32,998 bases of DNA, taken from the IMG/VR virus record IMGVR_UViG_3300028840_002226, positions 1 through 32,998 of that record; one strand, 5' to 3'. The position numbers and the translations under genes are program-made. Of the stretch, positions 15,410-23,260 are shown piece after piece; position 1 is the stretch's first letter; every line of letters starts with the position of its first letter. Source of the DNA: a virus. Below the pieces are notes generated by a model, which was given only the letters and a program-made list of their open reading frames with translations, was not told the DNA's origin and searched no databases.

Positions 15410-18400
15410 GTTTGAGCGTCGAGCAACGGGAGCCGAGCGAAGCACTCGAGGGTTCGAGCGGGGCCTCTCCCGAGTGGACCGACGCGCGGAGCGAACCTCG
15501 CGCTCGCTCCGCACGCTGAGTCGCGGGCTCAGAGGAGTCCTTGCCTCCCTAACGGCGGGGCTGGGCATCCAGCAGATCGTGTCCACGATCTCGAACGTGG
15601 AGCAGGGCCTCGTGGCTATCGCGAAGACCACGAACGCGACCGACGCCGAGCTGGCCCAGTTGGACTCGAGGTTCCGCCAGCTCGCGTCGAGCACGGCGAC
15701 GCCTCTGACCCGACTGCTCGAGCTGGGCTCGGCAGCCGGACAGCTCGGCGTCCGAGGCACGGACAACATCGCCAAGTTCGCCTCGACCATCGCGAAGCTC
15801 GAGACGGCGACGACGGACGTGCAGGGAGCCGAGGCTGCCCTGTCCCTGGCGCGACTCCTCAACATCGCCGGGGAGGGCGTGGACACGGTGGATCGCCTGG
15901 CGAGCGTGATCGTCCGCCTCGGCAACAACTTCGCCGCCACTGAGGGGGAGATCGTGAACGCGGCGACCTTCATCGGTCAGGCGACGGCGGCGTTCGGGGT
16001 CGCCTCGTCGGACGTGGCCGCGCTGTCGGCGGCGATCGCCGCCACGGGCCAGCGAGCCGAGACGGCTGCTACCTCGATCGGTCGGAGCTTCATCGAGATC
16101 GACCGGGCTGTGAAGTCCGGCGGGGACAGCCTCGCCCGCTTCGCTGCGATCTCGGGCACGAGCGTCGAGGAGTTCGCCACGCTGTTCGAGCAGGACAGCG
16201 TCGGCGCCTTCCAACAGTTCCTCGAGGGCCTCGGGGAGTTGGTGGAGAACGGAGCGAACGTGGCTGATGTCCTCGAGTCCGTCGGGCTGCGGGGAGTCGA
16301 GAGCGTTCGAGCGATCGGTACTCTGGCGACCCGCGCTGAGGTGCTGCGCCAGACGCTCGCGGAAGCTCGCGACGAGGTGCAGCGGAATACGGCCCTCCAA
16401 GAGGAGTACGAGCGCAGCACGACCACTCTGCAAGCCGCCTTCGGACGACTCACAAACTCGGTCACCCTCCTGTTCGTGGCGCTTGGCGACTCCGGGCTCG
16501 GGCGAGCCATCGCTCAAGTGCTAGATCTGTTCGCTGGGGCGATCCGCACGCTTGCGGGCGTTGCTACTGACTCCGACAGGGCGTCAGTAGCCGTGAAAGC
16601 TCTAGTGGTCGCCTTGGTTTCCCTGGCGACCATCGGAGCTGTACTAGCTACGCAAGGAATCGCACTCGCCATCGCGGCTATCGGTCCTGCCGTGCTCGTG
16701 GCCCTGGCCCCGTTCGCCAAGTTGATCTTGGCAGTGACCCTGCTCACTACCCTGTTCGTTTCGATCAAGGACCAGGTGATCGAGTTCCGGGGCGTGACCG
16801 TCTCCGTGGTCGAGGTGGTGCAGGCCGCCTGGCTCACGGCTATCGAGCGCATCGCAGCGGCCTGGCGCCTGTTCACTGGAGTTCTGGGCTTCGTGCTGAC
16901 CGCGACGCGGGCGTTCGTGACCGAGGCGTTCAACGCCTTCAACCAGGGGCTCGTGCAGCCGGTTCGAGTCGCCTTCTCGCTGCTCGGGATCACTTGGGGC
17001 GGTGTGTTGGACACGCTCCTCGAAGCTGCTCGGTCGGTCGTGAACACCGTGGTCGGCATCTTCGTCGGAGGTTTCAACTTCATCGTCGCCCGCGTGGAGC
17101 GCCTGGTGGATGTGCTGGAAGCTGTCGCGGACTTCGATCCGTCCTCGCCCCTCGAGAGCGCCGGGGCTATCGCCTCCCGCTTGGGTGAAGTGCTCGATCC
17201 GGTCAGCGCCGTGCAGGACGCCTCGAAAGCGTTCTCCGAAGCGTTCGAGCGGGACTTCGTGGGTGAAGCCCTCGGCGCTGTGGAATCATTCGGAGATAGG
17301 TTCCGCAACTTCCTCCAGATCGCCTTGGGGTCGAGCGCGGTCGCGGACTTCGACTTGTTGTTCGACTTCGATCGCCTGCTCGCGGACTTCGATGCGAAGC
17401 TGGCCGAGTTCGCGGCCGCCCGAGGTGGTGGGGGCGCCCTCCCCGGCGGAGCGGCTGGAGCCATCGCTGGCGCTCAGATCGCTGGAGGCGCCTCGGGAGG
17501 CGGGGCAGGTGGTGTATCGGTCCCCGTGGTGCCCGAGATCGACGAAGGCGCTCTGAACGATGTGCTGGCTCGCCTCGACGAGCTTCGGAGACTGTCCGGC
17601 GACCTGGAGACCGCTGGCGAGGGAGTCGCGGGACCGATCGCCCTAGCGAACAGCGTCATCGAGCAGAACCTCGCCCTGCTCCAGAACGAGCTGGACCTCC
17701 TGAACCTGGTGGGAGCCGAGCGCCGGGCGGCGCTGACCTTCCTGCAAGCCGAGCAGGATCTCCTCCAGCGCGGATCCGAGCTGACCGACGAACAGCTCGC
17801 CCAGGCTCTCGAACAGCTCGAGCTTCGCCGCGAGGAGATCGAGCTGCTGGAGCAGCGCATCGCGCTCACCGAGCAGTTCGGGCGCATCGGGGAGGACTCG
17901 GGCCGCGTCCTCGGCAACGCCCTCGAGGACGCCGTGTTGCGCGGCGAGGAGTTCGATGCCGTGATCGACCGCCTCGGACAACGCCTGTCCGAGATCGGCT
18001 TCGATGCCTTCGTCACCCAGCCCCTATCCGAGGCGGTGGGGCAACTGGGAGCGAACCTCGGCACCTTCCTCGGACAGAACGACGCCGAGGCCCTCGGCGC
18101 GGCCTCCGAGGCTGCTCAGGCCGCCCAGGCTTCGGGCGCCCTCAGCACCGGGGCTTCGGCAGCGGCCTCGGCGCTCACGACCGCCGGGGCCACGACGGGC
18201 AGCACCCTGACCACTGCGGGCTCCACGGCGGGCGCGTCGCTGGCTGCTGGAGGCACGCAGGCGGCATCTGCGATCATCGCAGCCGCCTCCCAGGCCGCCG
18301 CGACTCTGGCCGCGTCGAACAGCGGGGCCAGCGCCCTCGGGGGCGTCGTCGTTGGGGCTGGTGGCGCTGGGGGCGCCGGGACCGCTGCTCGAGGGGCGAT

Positions 18401-18917
18401 CTTCGCCGCCGGGCGGATCCAGTCGTTCCGGCGAGGAGGCTTCCCGAGCATCGACCGAGGGGTCTCCGCCGGGCTGGCCTCGGGCATCATCTCGAACCCG
18501 ACCATGGTGCCCCAGGCGCTACTCGGGGAGGGCGCGCGGAAGGAAGGCGTGTTCCCGCTCGACCGGACGAACCGGGGCGAGCTGGCGATCATGGCGAACA
18601 TCGCCGGGCGCCGGACCATGCTCCCCGTCGGGCGCTTGGCCGACGGCAACCTCGGAGTGCAGGCGCGCGAGGAGGATGTGCGGGGCTTCCGCACAGGCGG
18701 TATCTTCGGCTCGGGTAGCAGCCTGCCCTTCGGCGGGCCCCCGCCCCCGGCGCGAGGCGAGCCCGACCCGATCGCCGCGAGTCGTCAGGGAGGCTCGACC
18801 TCGGTGACGAATGTGTTCAACATCCGCACGCCCGACGCCGACAGCTTCCGGCGCTCGCAGCGTCAGATCGACCGTGACCAAGCCCGTAGCGGGCGCCGCT
18901 TCACCTCGAAGGGATGA
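15336..18917 (+). CDS. Tail tape measure protein
   Basis: The 1193-residue protein has the tape-measure layout: a coiled-coil N terminus (residues 1-70, rich in R and E), then TMP-type repeats of helices (IAKTTNATDAELAQLDSRFR, LARLLNIAGEG, AATFIGQATAAFGVA). A strongly hydrophobic stretch lies at about 413-475 (KALVVALVSLATIGAVL onward), followed by further coiled coil (about 740-880), a Gly/Ala/Ser/Thr-rich linker and a C terminus resembling the lambda gpH tail. By the rule of thumb of about 0.15 nm per residue the tail would be near 180 nm. It sets tail length and probably enters the cell envelope during DNA ejection. No lysozyme or peptidase motif is visible inside it. Confidence 0.95.
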   Translation: MVDLAQLEIRIESRQVESASRRLNEFERRATGAERSTRGFERGLSRVDRRAERTSRSLRTLSRGLRGVLASLTAGLGIQQIVSTISNVEQGLVAIAKTTNATDAELAQLDSRFRQLASSTATPLTRLLELGSAAGQLGVRGTDNIAKFASTIAKLETATTDVQGAEAALSLARLLNIAGEGVDTVDRLASVIVRLGNNFAATEGEIVNAATFIGQATAAFGVASSDVAALSAAIAATGQRAETAATSIGRSFIEIDRAVKSGGDSLARFAAISGTSVEEFATLFEQDSVGAFQQFLEGLGELVENGANVADVLESVGLRGVESVRAIGTLATRAEVLRQTLAEARDEVQRNTALQEEYERSTTTLQAAFGRLTNSVTLLFVALGDSGLGRAIAQVLDLFAGAIRTLAGVATDSDRASVAVKALVVALVSLATIGAVLATQGIALAIAAIGPAVLVALAPFAKLILAVTLLTTLFVSIKDQVIEFRGVTVSVVEVVQAAWLTAIERIAAAWRLFTGVLGFVLTATRAFVTEAFNAFNQGLVQPVRVAFSLLGITWGGVLDTLLEAARSVVNTVVGIFVGGFNFIVARVERLVDVLEAVADFDPSSPLESAGAIASRLGEVLDPVSAVQDASKAFSEAFERDFVGEALGAVESFGDRFRNFLQIALGSSAVADFDLLFDFDRLLADFDAKLAEFAAARGGGGALPGGAAGAIAGAQIAGGASGGGAGGVSVPVVPEIDEGALNDVLARLDELRRLSGDLETAGEGVAGPIALANSVIEQNLALLQNELDLLNLVGAERRAALTFLQAEQDLLQRGSELTDEQLAQALEQLELRREEIELLEQRIALTEQFGRIGEDSGRVLGNALEDAVLRGEEFDAVIDRLGQRLSEIGFDAFVTQPLSEAVGQLGANLGTFLGQNDAEALGAASEAAQAAQASGALSTGASAAASALTTAGATTGSTLTTAGSTAGASLAAGGTQAASAIIAAASQAAATLAASNSGASALGGVVVGAGGAGGAGTAARGAIFAAGRIQSFRRGGFPSIDRGVSAGLASGIISNPTMVPQALLGEGARKEGVFPLDRTNRGELAIMANIAGRRTMLPVGRLADGNLGVQAREEDVRGFRTGGIFGSGSSLPFGGPPPPARGEPDPIAASRQGGSTSVTNVFNIRTPDADSFRRSQRQIDRDQARSGRRFTSKG

Positions 18918-19873
18918 GCTTCCACGACACACGACTGCCCGAGCGATTCTCGAAGGGTTCGCTGTTCGGCACCGGCTTCAAGACCAAGTTGGTCCAGCTT
19001 CGTGCCGGTGTCGGGCGAGCGACTCAGTTCTGGCCGAACGGACGCCGCCGCTTCCAGCTCGAGCGGGGCGTCGATTCGCTGGACAGCCTGATCGAGCTGT
19101 ACGAGTTCTACCTGGCTCGCCAGGGAGCGGCGAACACCTTTCGAGTGAAGGACTGGCTCGATCATGCGACCAACAGCACGGGGGTCACCTTCCGCGACTC
19201 GGATCCCGAAGTCAGCGAGACCGACGAGCTGCTGGTGCAGATCACGAGCACGACCTACCAGATGGTGAAGCGGTACACCTCGGGGCCGACGACCCAGGTC
19301 CGCAACCTCACGCATCTGGTCGCGGGCACGGTCAAGATCAGCGAGGACGACTCCGAGATCCTGTCGGGCTTCGGAGTCGATCTGCTGACGGGCGTCGTGA
19401 CCTTCAACAGCGCCCCCTCGGGCGTGATCAAAGGCGGGTGCGAGTACGATGTCCACTGCCGGTTCGGTGAGGACGCGGACGAGTTCTTCGCAGCGGCCAT
19501 CGACGCGATCGACACGGGCAACCTGCCCACGATCACGGTCGAGGAGGAGCTGGGGACGGCGGCCTACAACCACCAGATCGACTATGGCGGAGCCAAGGAC
19601 CTCGGAGCCGTGAACTCGAACGTGACCCTCTCCGAAGCAGACCCGAGGCTGATCACCCTGGCGCCGGGCACGGCCAGCCTCGAGATCACGCTGCCCAACG
19701 CCGGTCTGATCCCGCAAGGAGGCCCGTGGTTCGTGCTCGTGAACGAGGGCACGGAGACCATGACCATCAAGTCGTCCACGGGAGTCACGGTCACCTCGAG
19801 CTTCGACCCGGGAGATGTGGCCGAGTTGTGGCTGGGTGAGTTCAGCGGATCGCTGACCTGGTACGTGCTGTGA
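18914..19873 (+). CDS. DUF2460 distal tail protein (GTA gp12-like) with extra C-terminal domain
   Basis: Residues 1-210 of 319 match DUF2460 (TIGR02217). The N-terminal FHDTRLPERFSKGSLFG, then the GRRRFQLERGVDSLDSLIELYEFYLARQG block, and VTFNSAPSGVIKGGCEYDVHCRF are the family's conserved points. It is the distal tail protein, forming the ring that joins tube to tip. About residues 225-319 form an added beta domain (GGAKDLG, LEITLPNAGLI, FVLVNEGTETMTIK) not found in typical family members. This domain resembles the N terminus of the next protein. ATGA overlap with the tape measure gene and GTGA overlap with the next gene indicate a polycistron. Confidence 0.88.
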   Translation: MSFHDTRLPERFSKGSLFGTGFKTKLVQLRAGVGRATQFWPNGRRRFQLERGVDSLDSLIELYEFYLARQGAANTFRVKDWLDHATNSTGVTFRDSDPEVSETDELLVQITSTTYQMVKRYTSGPTTQVRNLTHLVAGTVKISEDDSEILSGFGVDLLTGVVTFNSAPSGVIKGGCEYDVHCRFGEDADEFFAAAIDAIDTGNLPTITVEEELGTAAYNHQIDYGGAKDLGAVNSNVTLSEADPRLITLAPGTASLEITLPNAGLIPQGGPWFVLVNEGTETMTIKSSTGVTVTSSFDPGDVAELWLGEFSGSLTWYVL

Positions 19874-21201
19874 GCCTTCGGAAGGAGGATCTCTACGGCG
19901 GGTCGATCGACTACGCCTCGCAGACGGCGGACATCACCGTGCTGCCCTTCACGCAGCGTCTCGTGATCATCGAGGCAGATGGCGACCTGGATGTGACGCT
20001 GCCGGATGCGCGACTTCTGACCCTCGGGTTCGCTCTGTGGACCATCGTGAACGTGGGAAGCGGCGGGTTCACGGTCACGGTCAAGGACGCCGACGGGACT
20101 TCACTCCAGGATGTCGAGGACGGCGAGACGGTCAAGATGGGCCTGCTCGCGAACAGCACGGCAGCGGGCGAGTGGGTGACGAGTCTTCGGGTGTTCGACT
20201 CCGGCGGAGATGATGTCCCGGACTACGCAGCCGTGGGCGGCTCGCAGGGTAGCGCGCTCGATGATGAGCTGCTGATCCTGTTCAATCATGCCACCTCGAG
20301 TTCATTCGACTCGGCCACTCTGAGCCCCTCGGGAAGCGACGCCTTCCGAGGTGGTGGTGCCGTGCTGTTGGGGGACAAGTGGCATCGCCCCTGCGACGAC
20401 AACACGCCGGTCGGTCCTCCGATCGGAGCCCGGCAGCATTGGGAGTACGAGGTGGACACCTTCGTCGAGCAGTCCACCTTCACAGCGACTCAGCCCAACG
20501 CCCTGGAGCTTTCCGGGTGCGGAGTCGCCTTCGGCAAGATCCTGTATGTCCACATCGGGGACCGGGACTGCTGGGAGTGGGATGTGACGGACACCTGGAC
20601 GCAGATCGGTGACTTCCTCGACAGCGGGCCGTTCAACCCCGGGCTGACTGGCGGCACGATCACGGAGACGGACACCGACGGAACGGTCTTCTGCTTCGAG
20701 CTGGTGAACAATCAGCTCTGGTTCCCCGCCGACAACTTGAACCGCCAGTACGTGCGAGGCACGGAGACGGGCGCTGACGCCCCCGACATTCCGGTCACCC
20801 AGCACCGAGCTGGCGAGGCGTTCAACGCCGACGACAACCGGCACCACATCCTCGGCGGGACCGACAACGGCAGCAACGCCTCGGACCCGGTCAACTGCGG
20901 GACGACACACTACAGCTACGACATGAGCTTGGGCACGCTCGGCACGTGGCTGACCGAGCTGTCGCACCCGAAGAACGGTGAGATCTGCGCGCCGGGAGCG
21001 ACGAATCACTCCGCCGTGACGGGCCGGGTGACTCTGATGGGAGCGATGCCCGCCGAGCCTTTCGCCTCTTCGGTGGACAACGCCTCGAACGACGATGTCT
21101 GGTACTTCGATCAAGTCGCAGATGTCTTCACCTTCGAGGGCACCATGACCTACGATCGGAAGCTCTGCTACCAAGGCGCCGCGAACGTGAAGATCCCCTG
21201 A
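19870..21201 (+). CDS. Kelch/beta-propeller-like tail protein, possible receptor binding
   Basis: The 443-residue protein starts at GTG 19870. Residues 1-105 form a domain that parallels the C terminus of the preceding DUF2460 protein (YGGSIDYASQTADI, LDVTLPDARLL, WTIVNVGSGGFTV). The remainder has kelch-like units with paired Gly and an aromatic/Asp strand end, for example HHILGGTDNG followed by HYSYDMSLGTLGTW, GRVTLMGAMP followed by DVWYFDQ, and KILYVHIGDRDCWEWDVTDTW. A beta-propeller on the tail tip would suit a receptor- or glycan-binding role. It is inserted between DUF2460 and DUF2163 genes, which are adjacent in gene transfer agents. Confidence 0.6.
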   Translation: MSLRKEDLYGGSIDYASQTADITVLPFTQRLVIIEADGDLDVTLPDARLLTLGFALWTIVNVGSGGFTVTVKDADGTSLQDVEDGETVKMGLLANSTAAGEWVTSLRVFDSGGDDVPDYAAVGGSQGSALDDELLILFNHATSSSFDSATLSPSGSDAFRGGGAVLLGDKWHRPCDDNTPVGPPIGARQHWEYEVDTFVEQSTFTATQPNALELSGCGVAFGKILYVHIGDRDCWEWDVTDTWTQIGDFLDSGPFNPGLTGGTITETDTDGTVFCFELVNNQLWFPADNLNRQYVRGTETGADAPDIPVTQHRAGEAFNADDNRHHILGGTDNGSNASDPVNCGTTHYSYDMSLGTLGTWLTELSHPKNGEICAPGATNHSAVTGRVTLMGAMPAEPFASSVDNASNDDVWYFDQVADVFTFEGTMTYDRKLCYQGAANVKIP

Positions 21202-21932
21202 TGAAGCTCCTGCAACTCCTCGAAGCTCACCGCAACAGCCACACGGACTTCCAGGTCGAGCACTTCATCGTCGAGCGAGCGGGTTCGACGCACCTGTGGG
21301 GCATGTACCGGCAGGCGCTCCGCGAGCTGACCGGTCGCGTGAAGGGCTTCGTGTACCGCATCGACCAGCTCCGCGAGCTGGAGGACTCGAGCAGCGCCCA
21401 GGGGAACCTGGCCCTCTTCCAGTGGCGCGACAAGCTGCGCGAGTTCGCGGCCTTCTACAACGCGGCGCTGGGCCTGCACGAGCACTTCCAGTCCATGAGC
21501 GAGGAGGAGTTCCGCGCGAGCGAGCACGACTTCTGGCAGCACCGCTTCCGGGTGATGGCCGCCATCGACCTGCGGACCACGGGCAGGATCTCGAGGACCC
21601 TGTGGGAGATCTTGCCCACGCTGCCGGACAGCATCCGAGCCGACCTGCTCGCCAGCTTCAAGGAGCCGACGAAGTTGCTGGACTGGCACGACCAGCTCTG
21701 CATCGAAGGAACGCCCCGAGCGCCCGAGCCCAGCGAGCGCCTCGAGGTCGAGGACGTGCTCAAGTACATCGAGGAGGTAGCCCCCTATGTCGCTCTCGTT
21801 GAGCAAGAGGATCGAGTCGAAGACGAACACGGCCAAGCTGATGCGCCCGGCGACCTGCTGGAGGATCAGGGCCACGCGCCTCGACTTGCCGGTCCCCCGC
21901 GAAGAAGTGAATGCGGACTTTCGATTCACTGA
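21201..21932 (+). CDS. Hypothetical tail-tip region protein
   Basis: The 243-residue protein is not recognised. It is mostly helical, with a first half rich in aromatic and charged residues (RQALRELTGRVKGFVYRIDQLRELE, then FQWRDKLREFAAFYNAALGLHEHF) and a polar C terminus. It begins one base inside the previous stop (TGATG) and overlaps the DUF2163 gene by 146 nt. The last ~50 residues, which lie in this overlap, are low in hydrophobics (EQEDRVEDEHGQADAPGD) and may be weakly constrained. A role in tail assembly is inferred from position only. Confidence 0.65.
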   Translation: MKLLQLLEAHRNSHTDFQVEHFIVERAGSTHLWGMYRQALRELTGRVKGFVYRIDQLRELEDSSSAQGNLALFQWRDKLREFAAFYNAALGLHEHFQSMSEEEFRASEHDFWQHRFRVMAAIDLRTTGRISRTLWEILPTLPDSIRADLLASFKEPTKLLDWHDQLCIEGTPRAPEPSERLEVEDVLKYIEEVAPYVALVEQEDRVEDEHGQADAPGDLLEDQGHAPRLAGPPRRSECGLSIH

Positions 21933-22752
21933 CCATCCGCACGAGCTGATCCTCCCCGACGGGCTGACCTACCAGCCTCTTCGCCTCGACCCCTCAGCTC
22001 GAGGTCGGCGCGCGGGCTTCGAGCCCGGCGACGTGGAGGTGATCGCGGTCATCGACGACGACCGCATGACGGATCAGCTCTTGCGCTCGGGCGCGCTGCT
22101 GGACGCCGAGGTGACCGAGTACACGGTGGATTGGCTCATGCCGTACCTCCCGCCCGTCGAGACCATCCAGTACCACATCCGCGAGCTGGAGTACGACGGC
22201 GACCGGTGGCTCGCCAAGTGCGGAACGATCTGCACGGTCCTCGAGGAGCAGGTGGGCGACTACTACGGGCCTCTCTGCCCCGTGGAGCTGTTCTCGACCG
22301 GGCTCGGCCAATGCAACGCGGACCCGACGGACCACACAGCCAGCTTCGTGGTGCGAGCTGTTATCGAGCCGTTCTCTCACTTCTCGATCTCCGGTGGGAC
22401 GATCACGGGCTCGTGGGAGCTGCCCGTGGTGTTCGCAGGGGGCGACAAGCGCAGGATGCGCGACGGGAAGATCGTCTGGACGAGCGGAGACAATGTCGGC
22501 CACGTGAGCTACATCAAAGATGCTCCCGAAGACGACGAGGCGATCCTTCACCTGCCCACCCCGAACCCGATGCAGGTGGGAGATGTCGCGACGATCCAGA
22601 CCGGCTGCAACAAGCTGATCGGCACGGGTCAGTCGGGGAATGATCCCGAGAAGGGGGATTGCAGGAACTTCTACTTGAACGACCTGAACTTCCAAGGCGA
22701 CCCGTACATGCCCACGCGAGATGAGACGACACGAGGAATCCAGCTCACCTGA
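21787..22752 (+). CDS. DUF2163 / BR0599-type tail hub protein (GTA gp13-like)
   Basis: The 321 residues match the DUF2163 plus phage_BR0599 architecture. The N terminus has IESKTNTAKLMRPATCWRIRATRLDL, the middle holds the beta core (FEPGDVEVIAVIDDDRMTDQLLRSGALLDAEV), and the C-terminal part contains the Cys pairs CNKLIGTGQSGNDPEKGDCRNF. The segment LNFQGDPYMPTRD corresponds to the family's typical NFRGFPxxP ending. In gene transfer agents and related siphoviruses this is the hub ring below the distal tail protein. The start at 21787 is supported by GAGGAGG 9 nt upstream, although that places it inside the preceding gene. Confidence 0.88.
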   Translation: MSLSLSKRIESKTNTAKLMRPATCWRIRATRLDLPVPREEVNADFRFTDHPHELILPDGLTYQPLRLDPSARGRRAGFEPGDVEVIAVIDDDRMTDQLLRSGALLDAEVTEYTVDWLMPYLPPVETIQYHIRELEYDGDRWLAKCGTICTVLEEQVGDYYGPLCPVELFSTGLGQCNADPTDHTASFVVRAVIEPFSHFSISGGTITGSWELPVVFAGGDKRRMRDGKIVWTSGDNVGHVSYIKDAPEDDEAILHLPTPNPMQVGDVATIQTGCNKLIGTGQSGNDPEKGDCRNFYLNDLNFQGDPYMPTRDETTRGIQLT

Positions 22753-23260
22753 GATCGAGCACCCCGTCCGTGCGAAGATCATCGAGTTCGCGCGGAAAGA
22801 GGCGCAGAACAAGACGAGGTGGGCGCACCTGGCCCGCAAGCCCGGAGCGGCGCTCGACTGCGGCGGGCTCGTCGTCTGCGCTCACAGGCACGCGGGCTGC
22901 GAGGTCGAGGACGAGGCGCTGTACCAGCGCCGGGCCTGGCCTCAGCGGATGCGCGAGGTGCTCGAGCGCAACCTGTACGAGCTTCCCAGCCTCGAGGAAG
23001 CGAAGCCTGGATCGGTCCTCTGGTTCTGGATCCACCGCTCCAACCGACCCCAGCACCTCGGGCTGTTGACGGAGCGTGGTACGATGATCCACGCTTGGTC
23101 GGACTACGGCCAGGTGTGCGAGAACCACCTCGGCCCCTACTGGCTCACGCGACTTCATTCCGTCTGGGACTATGGCGACGACGATCTTCGGAGCGGTCGG
23201 CACAGCGATCGGTGGCCCGGTAGGGGGAGCGATCGGTTCCCTTCTGGGAGCCCTCGTTGA
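22721..23260 (+). CDS. NlpC/P60-family tail peptidase (GTA gp14-like)
   Basis: The 179-residue protein has the papain-like NlpC/P60 signature. The catalytic Cys is C47 in GAALDCGGLVV, and the His is H112 in PQHLGLLTERG, followed by MIHAWSDYGQV, where H124 may serve as the third polar residue. This matches the position and size of the GTA gp14 cell-wall peptidase, which locally cuts peptidoglycan during DNA entry. The C-terminal ~35 residues are Arg/Ser/Gly-rich and lie in the overlap with the next gene. It overlaps the DUF2163 gene by 32 nt and the hub gene by 89 nt. Confidence 0.85.
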   Translation: MRRHEESSSPEIEHPVRAKIIEFARKEAQNKTRWAHLARKPGAALDCGGLVVCAHRHAGCEVEDEALYQRRAWPQRMREVLERNLYELPSLEEAKPGSVLWFWIHRSNRPQHLGLLTERGTMIHAWSDYGQVCENHLGPYWLTRLHSVWDYGDDDLRSGRHSDRWPGRGSDRFPSGSPR

